64,000 bases of DNA from Bacillota bacterium. GTDB lineage: Bacteria > Bacillota > Clostridia > Christensenellales > UMGS416. The stretch is from assembly GCA_023435705.1 (NCBI GenBank), contig JAEYRH010000004.1, forward strand, positions 160,872 to 224,871, given 5' to 3'. The position numbers were made by a program, and so were the translations under genes. Below are positions 42,279 to 50,292 of the stretch, in pieces (position 1 is the stretch's first letter; each line of letters starts with the position of its first letter). The notes beneath the pieces are model-generated. The model saw nothing but the letters and a program-made list of their open reading frames with translations. It was not told the origin of the DNA and searched no databases.

Positions 42279-43016
42279 CTATCGAAATGGCCCATACATA
42301 CCAAGAATGTATTTCCGCTCGTTTAAATAGTTCTCCCATAGCTGTCTTGCAACATCGTTAAGTCCTAGCGCATCAGCTTCGCGTATTTCTAGCAAGTATG
42401 CTTTTTCCTCGCGAAGTATTCTCGTCCGATAATCTTTATAGTTCGCAGCTGCCCCTGGCCAACCAGCTTCATAATCATCAAGAAAATGTTGATATTCGTG
42501 TCTTAATGCATAAATAGATGCATCCTTGTTTATAATGATTTTTCCTGGCTCTCCTGGTCTCTTGGGTTGATATGCCATATCTATTCGGTCTCTCACATCA
42601 ACTTCTCCGCCTAATCTCTCAACATCCTTACAAATGTTATCCCACTCTTTTGGATGAGATTCGATGCCAGGCCCATAATAATCACTAAACGGATCATCTA
42701 CATTCTTATGATAAGTGTCAAAATTTGTTGCGTCAACATTATTTCTAGCAATTCTATATTCTCCCCCCACCCCCTCTTTTCCTGCCGCCGCCGCGAAATT
42801 CTTTCCTTCCACCTTGGCAATCTGCGGCCGATACTCACCAACGGCATTCAAAAACTTGTAGTTCTTCCCGGCATCCCCCACTCGGTTAACCCGCAGGATG
42901 GCAAAGTCTTTCTGGCCCTTCACGAGAGCCTCAAGGGCTTCGTCACTGTATTTTATCGCATCAAATTGAACGCCGCCAATGGAATAGAGCAGAATGTCGT
43001 CGCCGGTTTTTGTCAC
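42279..43016 (-). CDS. Orphan toxin tip 4: zincin-type metallopeptidase candidate
   Basis: 245 residues from the first in-frame start (GTG); type B linker homology continues in frame to about 43098. After GKNFAAAAGKEGVGGE the tip contains DNICKDVERLGGEVDVRD, then IYALRHEYQHFLDDYEAG, where HEYQH is an HExxH zinc-binding motif, and a helical C-terminus with EADALGLNDVA, whose Glu may be the third ligand. Predicted peptidase that would act on a cytoplasmic target. Silent unless joined to a carrier. Confidence 0.7.
   Translation of the reverse strand: MTKTGDDILLYSIGGVQFDAIKYSDEALEALVKGQKDFAILRVNRVGDAGKNYKFLNAVGEYRPQIAKVEGKNFAAAAGKEGVGGEYRIARNNVDATNFDTYHKNVDDPFSDYYGPGIESHPKEWDNICKDVERLGGEVDVRDRIDMAYQPKRPGEPGKIIINKDASIYALRHEYQHFLDDYEAGWPGAAANYKDYRTRILREEKAYLLEIREADALGLNDVARQLWENYLNERKYILGMYGPFR
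42759..42814 (-). repeat. Junction direct repeat, cassette 4
   Basis: Copy encoding GKNFAAAAGKEGVGGE. Confidence 0.8.
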
Positions 43017-43147
43017 AATGCCCTTGCTGTCGAGTGTGGAGGAAACAAATTTGGTGTCCGGCTTGGTCAGGTAGGTTTTGCCGGTGGGGAGGGCGGAGAA
43101 AACTAAATATGTAGATTGTAAAGGCGACGTAGATAAATGTGGTAAGT

Positions 43148-43170
43148 GAAAAGGGAGGCAATTACCTCCC
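43148..43170 (-). terminator. Terminator-like hairpin between cassettes 3 and 4
   Basis: GGGAGGTAATTGCCTCCC followed by TTTTC. Confidence 0.6.
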
Positions 43171-43203
43171 TCGCAACACTACTCTTGGAGCAAGGTGGTG
43201 ATG

Positions 43204-43235
43204 CAAAAGCCTGCCGGCTAATCAAGCGGCAGGCA
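43204..43235 (-). terminator. Terminator after cassette 3 immunity gene
   Basis: GCCTGCCG / CGGCAGGC followed by TTTTG; lies just upstream of the hairpin at 43148. Confidence 0.75.
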
Positions 43236-43273
43236 AGATAAGAACCCTATCGGAAATAAACAAGAAGATGCAT

Positions 43274-43648
43274 TTATCGTCTACCTAAGAAACCCTCGAT
43301 GTCATCGCTGAGTCTCTTCGTTTCTGCAAGAAAAAACTTCTGAGCTTCATTATATGCGTCAGTGTCATCTCCAAGAACTTCAAGAACCGAGTATTGCAGC
43401 ACCTCTCTAACTTCTTCGTTCTTGCATAAAGCCATTTCTTCGAAAAAAGCAAATACACGAAGCAAAAAGTCAGATGGTTGTGGCTGAGATTTCAACATAG
43501 ATGTTATGTATGGCACAAAGAGAATCCCAAATACAACATGCGCTCCTGTTGATTCAGTTATCAAGTTTTCTTTACCCTTACCACTAAAGACATAATCCAA
43601 CTCCGGAATTTCATTCCTAATGGATGTAACAACATTTGTCAGTGTCAT
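43274..43648 (-). CDS. Immunity candidate for cassette 3
   Basis: 124 residues. Mixed helical protein with RVFAFFEEMALCKNEEVREV followed by LEVLGDD and an acidic-basic C-terminus. The FxEEM...EVxxVLxxSVLExLGDD pattern recalls a DUF7674-like family, from memory and unverified. It begins four bases after the stop of toxin tip 3 behind GAGGTGAGGG. Two terminators follow. Confidence 0.6.
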   Translation of the reverse strand: MTLTNVVTSIRNEIPELDYVFSGKGKENLITESTGAHVVFGILFVPYITSMLKSQPQPSDFLLRVFAFFEEMALCKNEEVREVLQYSVLEVLGDDTDAYNEAQKFFLAETKRLSDDIEGFLGRR

Positions 43649-43652
43649 ACCC

Positions 43653-44270
43653 TCACCTCTTTAGCGCTTCTAAAAGTTTAGCATACTCATTTTTGAGAAC
43701 TTGAATGTCTGAAGCAGACAAATTCCCATTCTTAATAATATTGTCAAGATATCCTAACATATCATACCCTTTCTGCATATGCCCATTCTTGCTCAACATA
43801 ATACCCGTCTCTTTTTCAAAGAGAATCGAAGATGCTGTACCGCCATCTCCAATAATCGAACTCTCTCTATATAGTTGGTCTATCGCATTCCTTAGATTTG
43901 TATCTGACACCGCTGCCATTAATGTATTCCGTTGATTCACTCCCAACCACTCTTTATATATAGCCGGAACAGCCTTTTTGTTTGGTGCAACGAAGAAGTC
44001 TGTTGCAACATAAGGGGTCCCAACCCCCTCTTTTCCTGCCGCAGCCGCGAAATTCTTTCCTTCCGCCTTGGCGATCTGCGGCTGGTAATCACCCACAGCA
44101 TTCAGGAATTTGTAGTTCTTCCCGGCATGCCCCACGCGCTTGACCCGCAGGATGGCAAAATCTTTGTTGCCCTTCACAAGATCCGCAAGGGCTTCGTCAC
44201 TGTATTTTATCGCATCAAATTGAACACCGTCAATGGAATAGAGCAGAATGTCATCGCCGGTTTTTGTCAC
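43653..44270 (-). CDS. Orphan toxin tip 3, family unassigned
   Basis: 205 residues from a GTG; the type B linker extends in frame to about 44355 (NLPTGKTYLTKPD), then meets a TAA. After GKNFAAAAGKEGVG the tip is IYKEWLGVNQRNTLMAAV, AIDQLYRESSIIGDGGTASSI, GHMQKGYDMLGYL and a terminal NEYAKLLEAL. Similar 'IGDGGTAD...H.QK...L' tails occur on Rhs-type toxins, but I cannot name an activity. Confidence 0.6.
   Translation of the reverse strand: MTKTGDDILLYSIDGVQFDAIKYSDEALADLVKGNKDFAILRVKRVGHAGKNYKFLNAVGDYQPQIAKAEGKNFAAAAGKEGVGTPYVATDFFVAPNKKAVPAIYKEWLGVNQRNTLMAAVSDTNLRNAIDQLYRESSIIGDGGTASSILFEKETGIMLSKNGHMQKGYDMLGYLDNIIKNGNLSASDIQVLKNEYAKLLEALKR
44021..44069 (-). repeat. Junction direct repeat, cassette 3
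   Basis: Shortened copy encoding GKNFAAAAGKEGVG followed by TP. Confidence 0.75.
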
Positions 44271-44447
44271 AATGCCCTTGCTGTCGAGTATAGAGGAAAT
44301 GAGTTTGGTGTCCGGCTTGGTCAGGTAGGTTTTGCCGGTGGGGAGGTTTGTGTATTACGAACACTCCTTTAGCTGAAGACAAAACAAATAGTGCCGCGGT
44401 CTTTCGATCACTGCACCATTTACAAGCGTTCTGCTTATCAGTACTAA

Positions 44448-44918
44448 CTAATACAACATCTGAAGAAATTCATCATACGAGGAGGTTACATAATATGTAA
44501 CCGGATTATCAATACCTGATTCTTCGTGATTCCAAACACATACACATGGATCTTCTTTTCCATCTCTATAGTCAAGGCATACAAAATCACCTGCAAAAAG
44601 CACAGCAATTGGTAATAGTTCTGTGCCAACTAGATCAGGATTATTTGATAACCTATCTTCAATTTGTGTTAAAGTAACGCCAATATCATAATTTCCGAGC
44701 GGATGCGATCTGTATTCTGATAATATGCAAAGAAATCTATCAATTACATATTCACGCTTATTACAAACAAAGTGTTTTGTCTTGGGTATGCCGCCTCCAC
44801 ATTTCTTTACATGGAATATGTATGAATCTGGTAGCTTAACCCGCCAAGCGCTTTCCTTCTTTGCAATATATTGATCTGTCGGCAAGGGAAAAATAACTGA
44901 TCCTTCTACACAATTCAT
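44448..44918 (-). CDS. SUKH-like (SMI1/KNR4) immunity candidate for cassette 2
   Basis: 156 residues. SUKH features: LPDSYIFHVKKCGGGIP early, LPIAVLFAGDFVCLDYR in the centre, and the ending VWNHEE...YYVTSSYDEFLQML. SUKH proteins are the commonest immunity partners of nuclease toxins, including WHH nucleases, which is what lies directly upstream. The ATG at 44918 follows AGGAGG at the toxin's stop codon. Confidence 0.82.
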   Translation of the reverse strand: MNCVEGSVIFPLPTDQYIAKKESAWRVKLPDSYIFHVKKCGGGIPKTKHFVCNKREYVIDRFLCILSEYRSHPLGNYDIGVTLTQIEDRLSNNPDLVGTELLPIAVLFAGDFVCLDYRDGKEDPCVCVWNHEESGIDNPVTYYVTSSYDEFLQMLY

Positions 44919-44928
44919 GAATAGCCTC

Positions 44929-45780
44929 CTATCTTGGTGCATCTGCCCACATTCCCGTTGTTCTAGCGCCATTATGGAACGTAATATTATGAATTCCATA
45001 TGGAACTAATTGCATAACTCCTGGTGCTTCTGAATGGTGCCATGTATAGTCTGATAAATGCCCTCCTATCTGCTCATCCAACCACCTGAACTGCACATCA
45101 TCTGAAAGGTGCCACATATTATCAGGCAATTCAAATGAGTTTTTCACTACTCCAGCCCCCAAAAAATCGGCATATGTTCGACCATCAACTTTGACTATCT
45201 TTACCTCTGGAATATACCCGTTCTTAACCGCGTTCTCTTTAATTTTTCTCTTTTGTGTTTTTGTGAGTGCATCCCCACCTAAGATATCTTCATCCCACTG
45301 CCATTTTTGATTACCATTAACACCTTCACTATAGATCAACGAATAGTCATCAAGAACATCATCAAAACTCTTACTTCCATATAAATAGCTTTGAATATTG
45401 GTTTCACTGATAGTTCTATTGTAGCCAGAAAGCACATCAGTCTCACCTATGATTACTCGTTTAGTTACTTCTCCCCCCACCCCCTCTTTTCCTGCCGCCG
45501 CTGCGAAATTCTTTCCTTTTGCCGCCGCGATCTTCAGCCGGTAATCACCCACGGCATTCAGAAATCTATAGTTCTTCCCAGCAGGTCCCACGCGATCGAC
45601 CCGCAGGATGGCAAAGTCTTGGTTGCCCTTCACAAGCTCCTGCAGGGCTTCATCACTGTATTTTTGCGCGTCAAAATGAATTTTATTGACGATTTCGTAG
45701 AAATAACTCTGTATACAAATAAAACTTAGTATGAAAAAGCCCCCTGTTGGGGGGCACGTAATAAAGTTTCTACATCTCAC
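44929..45780 (-). CDS. Orphan toxin tip 2: WHH nuclease
   Basis: 283 residues as a frame, but only from about 45681 (IHFDAQKYSDEAL) is it type B linker; the first ~33 residues run through a terminator and are not real protein. After GKNFAAAAGKEGVGGE the tip ends in LSDYTWHHSEAPGVMQLVPYG and IHNITFHNGARTTGMW, the hallmark of WHH-type HNH/EndoVII nucleases. Predicted DNase. It is followed by a SUKH-like gene. Confidence 0.8.
   Translation of the reverse strand: MRCRNFITCPPTGGFFILSFICIQSYFYEIVNKIHFDAQKYSDEALQELVKGNQDFAILRVDRVGPAGKNYRFLNAVGDYRLKIAAAKGKNFAAAAGKEGVGGEVTKRVIIGETDVLSGYNRTISETNIQSYLYGSKSFDDVLDDYSLIYSEGVNGNQKWQWDEDILGGDALTKTQKRKIKENAVKNGYIPEVKIVKVDGRTYADFLGAGVVKNSFELPDNMWHLSDDVQFRWLDEQIGGHLSDYTWHHSEAPGVMQLVPYGIHNITFHNGARTTGMWADAPR
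45469..45521 (-). repeat. Junction direct repeat, cassette 2
   Basis: Copy encoding GKNFAAAAGKEGVGGE. Confidence 0.8.
45733..45756 (-). terminator. Terminator after the primary immunity gene
   Basis: GCCCCCC-AACA-GGGGGC followed by TTTTTC. It separates the full-length toxin transcript from the orphan cassettes. Confidence 0.85.
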
Positions 45781-46108
45781 TTTCCCAGTCAGGAAATTGT
45801 TCTGATAGGGTCATAGAAGAAGCATCCTTCTCATTGAAAAAAAACTTAATCAAACCTATAAGAAGCATTAACTCATCCTTTTCAACTTGAAAGCCGACAT
45901 GCTCATTCCAAGAATAGTTAAGCTTAAGTTTGATATCATAATCCTCTAAATAATTGTTGAAATCCCATATCAACATTGGCTTAACAATATCGTATCCGTT
46001 AATATTTGCCCATAACACAACATCCTTACCAACACACTGTGCCTTAAATTGAAGTCCGTCATCGGCATACCATACAGTATTTTTCACTCTCCGTGTCTCA
46101 GACATCAT
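45770..46108 (-). CDS. Immunity candidate for the full-length toxin (cassette 1)
   Basis: 112 residues. Alpha/beta protein: ADDGLQFKAQCVGKDVVLWANING, IWDFNNYLEDYDIKLKLNYSW, LMLLIGLIKFFFNEKDA. Not assigned to a family. Start: ATG at 46108 or 46105, behind the GGAGGT that overlaps the toxin's last codons. It begins two bases after the toxin stop and ends at a strong terminator, so it is expressed with the toxin. Confidence 0.65.
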   Translation of the reverse strand: MMSETRRVKNTVWYADDGLQFKAQCVGKDVVLWANINGYDIVKPMLIWDFNNYLEDYDIKLKLNYSWNEHVGFQVEKDELMLLIGLIKFFFNEKDASSMTLSEQFPDWESEM

Positions 46109-46110
46109 AA

Positions 46111-49100
46111 TCAATTACCTCCATAAAGATCATATAAGCCGAGGCATGCATCCATCCCAGGATTGCTTCTAAAAGACGCGAAAATCACTTCTTCCCACGA
46201 ACCGTACTTTTCAAAGAGCATTTCCGGTGTTGGCCCTTCAGGGTTACCGTATTTCCTCAAGTTTCTAGCTTTCATCGCTTCTAAGCCCATAAGATTGCCA
46301 TTGTAGGACTTTATTCGATTCGCATTCCTATCATATACAACGCTTCGAGCAATATCCTCTATAGAGTATCCCTCCACAAGCATCTCGTCCACCGATTGAG
46401 CTAACTCAGCTTTTTGCCTTTCAAGCTTTATATGATAATCAATCCTCTCAATTCGTTTCGCATCAACTACACTTGGATCACTCCAATCAACAAACTTATA
46501 CTCATCAAGACTCGAACCTGGCTTGGGAGAATACCCATAAACAGCATTCGGATTCTCGATAATATCTACGGCTGCTTTTGGATTGTCCATTGGGTTGTTG
46601 ATATAACGAAATGAAGTCTTAAGTCCCGCCTTAGGCAGATTATCGACACTTCCTCCACTCCCGTTAATCGCTTGTTTACTTAATTCTCCCCCCACCCACT
46701 CTTTTCCTGCCGCAGCCGCGAAATTCTTTCCTTCCGCCTTGGCGATCTGCGGCGCATACTCCTTGGTCACATTGCGAAAGATCGGGCCTTTGCCGTCCAG
46801 GCTCAAGCACTCTGCGCGGATGACCTTGAGCTTTGTTCCGTCGGCAAACTGCGCAGCTTCAACAAGGGTGGCTTCGGAGTAGGGGGCTATGCCGATGGCT
46901 TTGCCTCCGGAAACCTGGAGGAGGATGGCGTCGCCTTGGTTCAGGGTGTGGCCAGCAGCGGCGAGGGTGTCGGTGAGGGATTCTGAGCGGATACCTTTGA
47001 TTACTTGTGTGTGCGGGCCAACATCAAACGTTTTCTTAATGGTGATTACACCCTTTTGAGGTGTAACCCTATTATACCGCGCGGAGTCAAGAGTTTGGCC
47101 GAAGAATTCCGGATCATCTGCAAACGCGCTTAGGCGTCGCCCTGACTGACCTGCATTGCTGGTGAATCCCCGTTGCCTTTCTGCATTCGTGGTCTGGCTG
47201 AAGAATTCTCCATCATCCATATGCTTGCCCATGCGCATGGCAAGGGCAGCCTCATCGTCGGCTGTGGCTTGCTGCCACACTCGTTTATACTCCCGGTAGC
47301 GGCCCAGGAGATCATCCGCCTTATCCGCCAAACGACCAAGCTTCTGCTTGCCAACAACACGCAAGTCATCAAGGTTACGGATTCCTGCGCTCATCGCGTT
47401 GGCAGATTCCATGCGCTCCGCTGATTTGAAAGATGTGAAAATCTTTTCAAGCTTGCTGAGTTGTTTTGCCTCCTTGCCAACTTTCATGATCTTCTTTGCG
47501 TTCTTGAAGATCCTGACAATCTTGTTCACCTTTGATACAGCGGCGACTCCCAATGGCACAAAGTTGAGCGGGTCAAGAATAACATCGCCAGCGAGGTTGA
47601 TGAATGGCCGATAGGTGTTGATCCACGGTTGATCGCCATATGCTTGCGTCAGCATATCGGCATATTCAGGCACATTCTCCCAACCCAGCATGGTGTATTT
47701 CACCGTGTGATCCGGGTTGATAAACAGGTATGGATTTTGAGAGTCAATCGCCATTTGGATAAATTGCTTTGTCAGTACGCTTGGTGTTTCCAGCGCATCC
47801 CAAATCTGCCCGCCGCCAAGGCTTCTTCCAACGGCATATGCATCCGTCGCATCCCTTCTCGTGGCATCGCTGAGAGCCGAAAAATATAACGATCCTTCTT
47901 TGTCTGGCGAATTTTGAAGAGCGCCAAATGAAACTGTATCAAGAAAGCCAGTCAGCAATCCGACCACATTTTTCTCAGCCTGACTCATCTGATTCCATCC
48001 ATTTTGACCAACCTCTGCCATAGCCAATCGCATCTTCTGCTCCTGCGTGAATGGCTCAGTAAAGAGGAAAGTTCCGTTCTTCATAGAAGCGGCAATGCCA
48101 GGGTATTCTTTGAAGAACTCATCCATGGTTCTGTTTTCAACAGCCTGAACATAGTCCTCATTGGTGAAAGTTCTAAATGGAGGAGGAGCCGCCGGGGGCT
48201 CCAATAGCTGCAAACCGAAGAGAATTGATTCTCTTTTTATTCTCTCCGGCATATCTTCTTTGATGTATGTCTTACCTTGTGCTACGCTATCCAGATATGA
48301 AATCTGCTGATCTGATAGCAAGGAAGGATCAAGCTTAAGGTCATTGATCAATTGTTCTGTCTTGGTCGATTGGCTAGATGTCGGTTGATTATAGAACTTA
48401 TATGGACCTTGCGAATAATCAATTTGGCTCTGCGCGTCATTTTTCCAAATGCCGTTGGTCTGCATTGGAACAGTAATTGGAAAGGGGCTCGATGAATCAG
48501 TGTTTGTTGATGATTTATCAGGTTGGGTCTCTGCTTGAGCAGACATCCCTGGCAGTAATGCTCCGCCTCGCAAAAAACCCAAGACCTTTTGCCCATGGTC
48601 TTGTGTCGACGTGGGCTGAGGGTCATCGTGGTGAATCACAATCGGGAAAGTAGAATCATCTGTTTGCGTTTGCCCCCAAGGAACATCGAATGATGCGGGC
48701 AGCCCTCCACCTTTTATAGGAGTCGTATTGCGCGAATCAAGATTGGCGTATACATCCTGAACCAGCCCATCATAATTTGAGTTTACACCAGCATTCAATT
48801 GCGACAATAAGCCATTGAAGAAATCCTCACTGCCGCCATTCTGCGACGCGAGCTTATGGAGGTAATCTTTCGTGTTTCTAGATTGATCGATCAGCGTTTT
48901 GTATTCATTTTCAAAATCCTTAAGGTCATCTGCGGTAGTGTTCGGATTGCTGAGCAGGTAATTGTACTCAATCATAAAGTTCTGCTGTTGTTGCTTTAGC
49001 TCAAGATTTACGGGCAGCAAGCCTTCCTTTCTACGTTTTTGATCTTCTTCCGAGTTCGAATACTCTCTCAAAAACGTCTTCGGCGGCAGCCCTCTCGCCC

Positions 49101-50196
49101 GGCGTTCCACATCCTCTTTGTCTTTTTCATCATACTGATACCCGCTGGCGTTCCATTGCTTCTCGCTTACCTGAACGTATTTAGGATCGATTATGTTGCC
49201 TTTCTCATCGTTCGGATCAAGCCCAAGCAACCTGGATCTATTGACGGATCTTTCATCGAAATAATCCTTCATTTTTCCAGTATCAAGGTCTTGATTTTTT
49301 GGATCGTAGGAAAGAATGCCTTTCTTCTTCAATGCATCGGTCAAGCTGAAAACTGATGGATCTGTAATGGTTGGATCAACTCCGTTGAGTCCCTCCATTT
49401 GCTTGGCTTTTGCTGACGCAACCTTCACATCCACGTCAAAATCTGCCTTCAATGAGTTCACCAAACTGTTTGTCGTACCCATTGCTGCCCAATAGAGCCG
49501 GTTGCCCAGCGTATCCTTGGTGCTGGTGGGGTCATACTTGCCCTCTCCCAACCCGTAGGCAGCAAAAACTTTTTGCTTGACGTCATTGTATCCGGCTACA
49601 TCCTGGGAGCCATATGCCGCTTTCGCCGTGGCATCGGCAGTCTTCAGGGAACTTACCACCTGATCCGGTGCGTTCAAGGCGACCAGCCGGCCAACAATAT
49701 CTGCATTGGTTTCTTTCTTGTCAGCCACCGCTTTCACATTGGTCACATTCACCGCTTGATAATTCTTGAACGCCTGATCAACGCTGTCCACCGCCCGGCT
49801 GTTCTTCGCCAAACCCGCACGCCCGGCCTTCACCTGTGACAACGTCTTGTCCATGGCGGACTTGGCGGCGTCTGTCTGCTTGCCGATCTCCTTTTCCATG
49901 CGCTCAGTCTCGCTGCCCACGATCGCGCCGTGGATCGTGGAGCGGGCCAGGCCCCGGCGCAGCGCGTCGGTTTCCGTGGCGGACTTCAGCTGCTGCACGG
50001 CCTGCGTGAGCTGGTCACGGGCCTGCGAGCGGAAGGTGGAGTAGCCCTCCTTCGCCTGCCGCTCCGCACGATTCAACGCGCCGGCTTGCCGGCGCTTGTA
50101 TGGGTCAAAGGTGTCTTTTTTCCATTTCTCCCAGCTCTTGGGGGTCTGGCCATACGGGTTAGCCAATACAGCCAAAGGGTCGTTCTTCTTCGCCAT
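46111..50196 (-). CDS. Phage-module carrier protein with polymorphic C-terminal toxin (full-length)
   Basis: 1361 residues. Residues ~1-1050 are a carrier: a helical, charged N-terminus (MAKKNDPLAVLANPYGQTPK), low-complexity Gln/Ser/Thr stretches, and INLAGDVILDPLNFVPLGVA near 870, a pattern seen in large phage internal or ejected proteins. Residues ~1055-1150 are the type A pretoxin linker (KGIRSESLTDTLAAAGHTLN). The junction GKNFAAAAGKEWVGGE is near 1155-1170. The last ~190 residues are an unassigned toxin tip with VYGYSPKPGSSLDEY and a MKARNLRKYGNPEGPTPEML ending. No signal peptide. It follows the endolysin in the late gene order; an immunity gene follows at once. Confidence 0.75.
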   Translation of the reverse strand: MAKKNDPLAVLANPYGQTPKSWEKWKKDTFDPYKRRQAGALNRAERQAKEGYSTFRSQARDQLTQAVQQLKSATETDALRRGLARSTIHGAIVGSETERMEKEIGKQTDAAKSAMDKTLSQVKAGRAGLAKNSRAVDSVDQAFKNYQAVNVTNVKAVADKKETNADIVGRLVALNAPDQVVSSLKTADATAKAAYGSQDVAGYNDVKQKVFAAYGLGEGKYDPTSTKDTLGNRLYWAAMGTTNSLVNSLKADFDVDVKVASAKAKQMEGLNGVDPTITDPSVFSLTDALKKKGILSYDPKNQDLDTGKMKDYFDERSVNRSRLLGLDPNDEKGNIIDPKYVQVSEKQWNASGYQYDEKDKEDVERRARGLPPKTFLREYSNSEEDQKRRKEGLLPVNLELKQQQQNFMIEYNYLLSNPNTTADDLKDFENEYKTLIDQSRNTKDYLHKLASQNGGSEDFFNGLLSQLNAGVNSNYDGLVQDVYANLDSRNTTPIKGGGLPASFDVPWGQTQTDDSTFPIVIHHDDPQPTSTQDHGQKVLGFLRGGALLPGMSAQAETQPDKSSTNTDSSSPFPITVPMQTNGIWKNDAQSQIDYSQGPYKFYNQPTSSQSTKTEQLINDLKLDPSLLSDQQISYLDSVAQGKTYIKEDMPERIKRESILFGLQLLEPPAAPPPFRTFTNEDYVQAVENRTMDEFFKEYPGIAASMKNGTFLFTEPFTQEQKMRLAMAEVGQNGWNQMSQAEKNVVGLLTGFLDTVSFGALQNSPDKEGSLYFSALSDATRRDATDAYAVGRSLGGGQIWDALETPSVLTKQFIQMAIDSQNPYLFINPDHTVKYTMLGWENVPEYADMLTQAYGDQPWINTYRPFINLAGDVILDPLNFVPLGVAAVSKVNKIVRIFKNAKKIMKVGKEAKQLSKLEKIFTSFKSAERMESANAMSAGIRNLDDLRVVGKQKLGRLADKADDLLGRYREYKRVWQQATADDEAALAMRMGKHMDDGEFFSQTTNAERQRGFTSNAGQSGRRLSAFADDPEFFGQTLDSARYNRVTPQKGVITIKKTFDVGPHTQVIKGIRSESLTDTLAAAGHTLNQGDAILLQVSGGKAIGIAPYSEATLVEAAQFADGTKLKVIRAECLSLDGKGPIFRNVTKEYAPQIAKAEGKNFAAAAGKEWVGGELSKQAINGSGGSVDNLPKAGLKTSFRYINNPMDNPKAAVDIIENPNAVYGYSPKPGSSLDEYKFVDWSDPSVVDAKRIERIDYHIKLERQKAELAQSVDEMLVEGYSIEDIARSVVYDRNANRIKSYNGNLMGLEAMKARNLRKYGNPEGPTPEMLFEKYGSWEEVIFASFRSNPGMDACLGLYDLYGGN
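46683..46740 (-). repeat. Junction direct repeat, cassette 1 (expressed)
   Basis: Copy encoding GKNFAAAAGKEWVGGE in the full-length toxin; the reference for the eight orphan copies. Confidence 0.8.
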
Positions 50197-50292
50197 GTTG
50201 CGCCTCCTTTACGGTGTTGAATGAAAGCCGGGCGGAGGGGCATTCCCCTCCGCCCGTCAATGCATGCGCTCCTTCGAGTATGAAACCCTCGC

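Noticed and set aside
44929..45680. Full-length start of cassette 2 at 45780 as a real N-terminus
   Set aside because: The first ~33 residues are translated from a terminator hairpin and its flank; only the part from about 45681 is homologous to linkers.
36779..46740. Regularly spaced direct repeats, at first sight CRISPR-like
   Set aside because: Spacing is over 1 kb, repeats are coding and in frame, and no cas genes are present. They are toxin-junction repeats.
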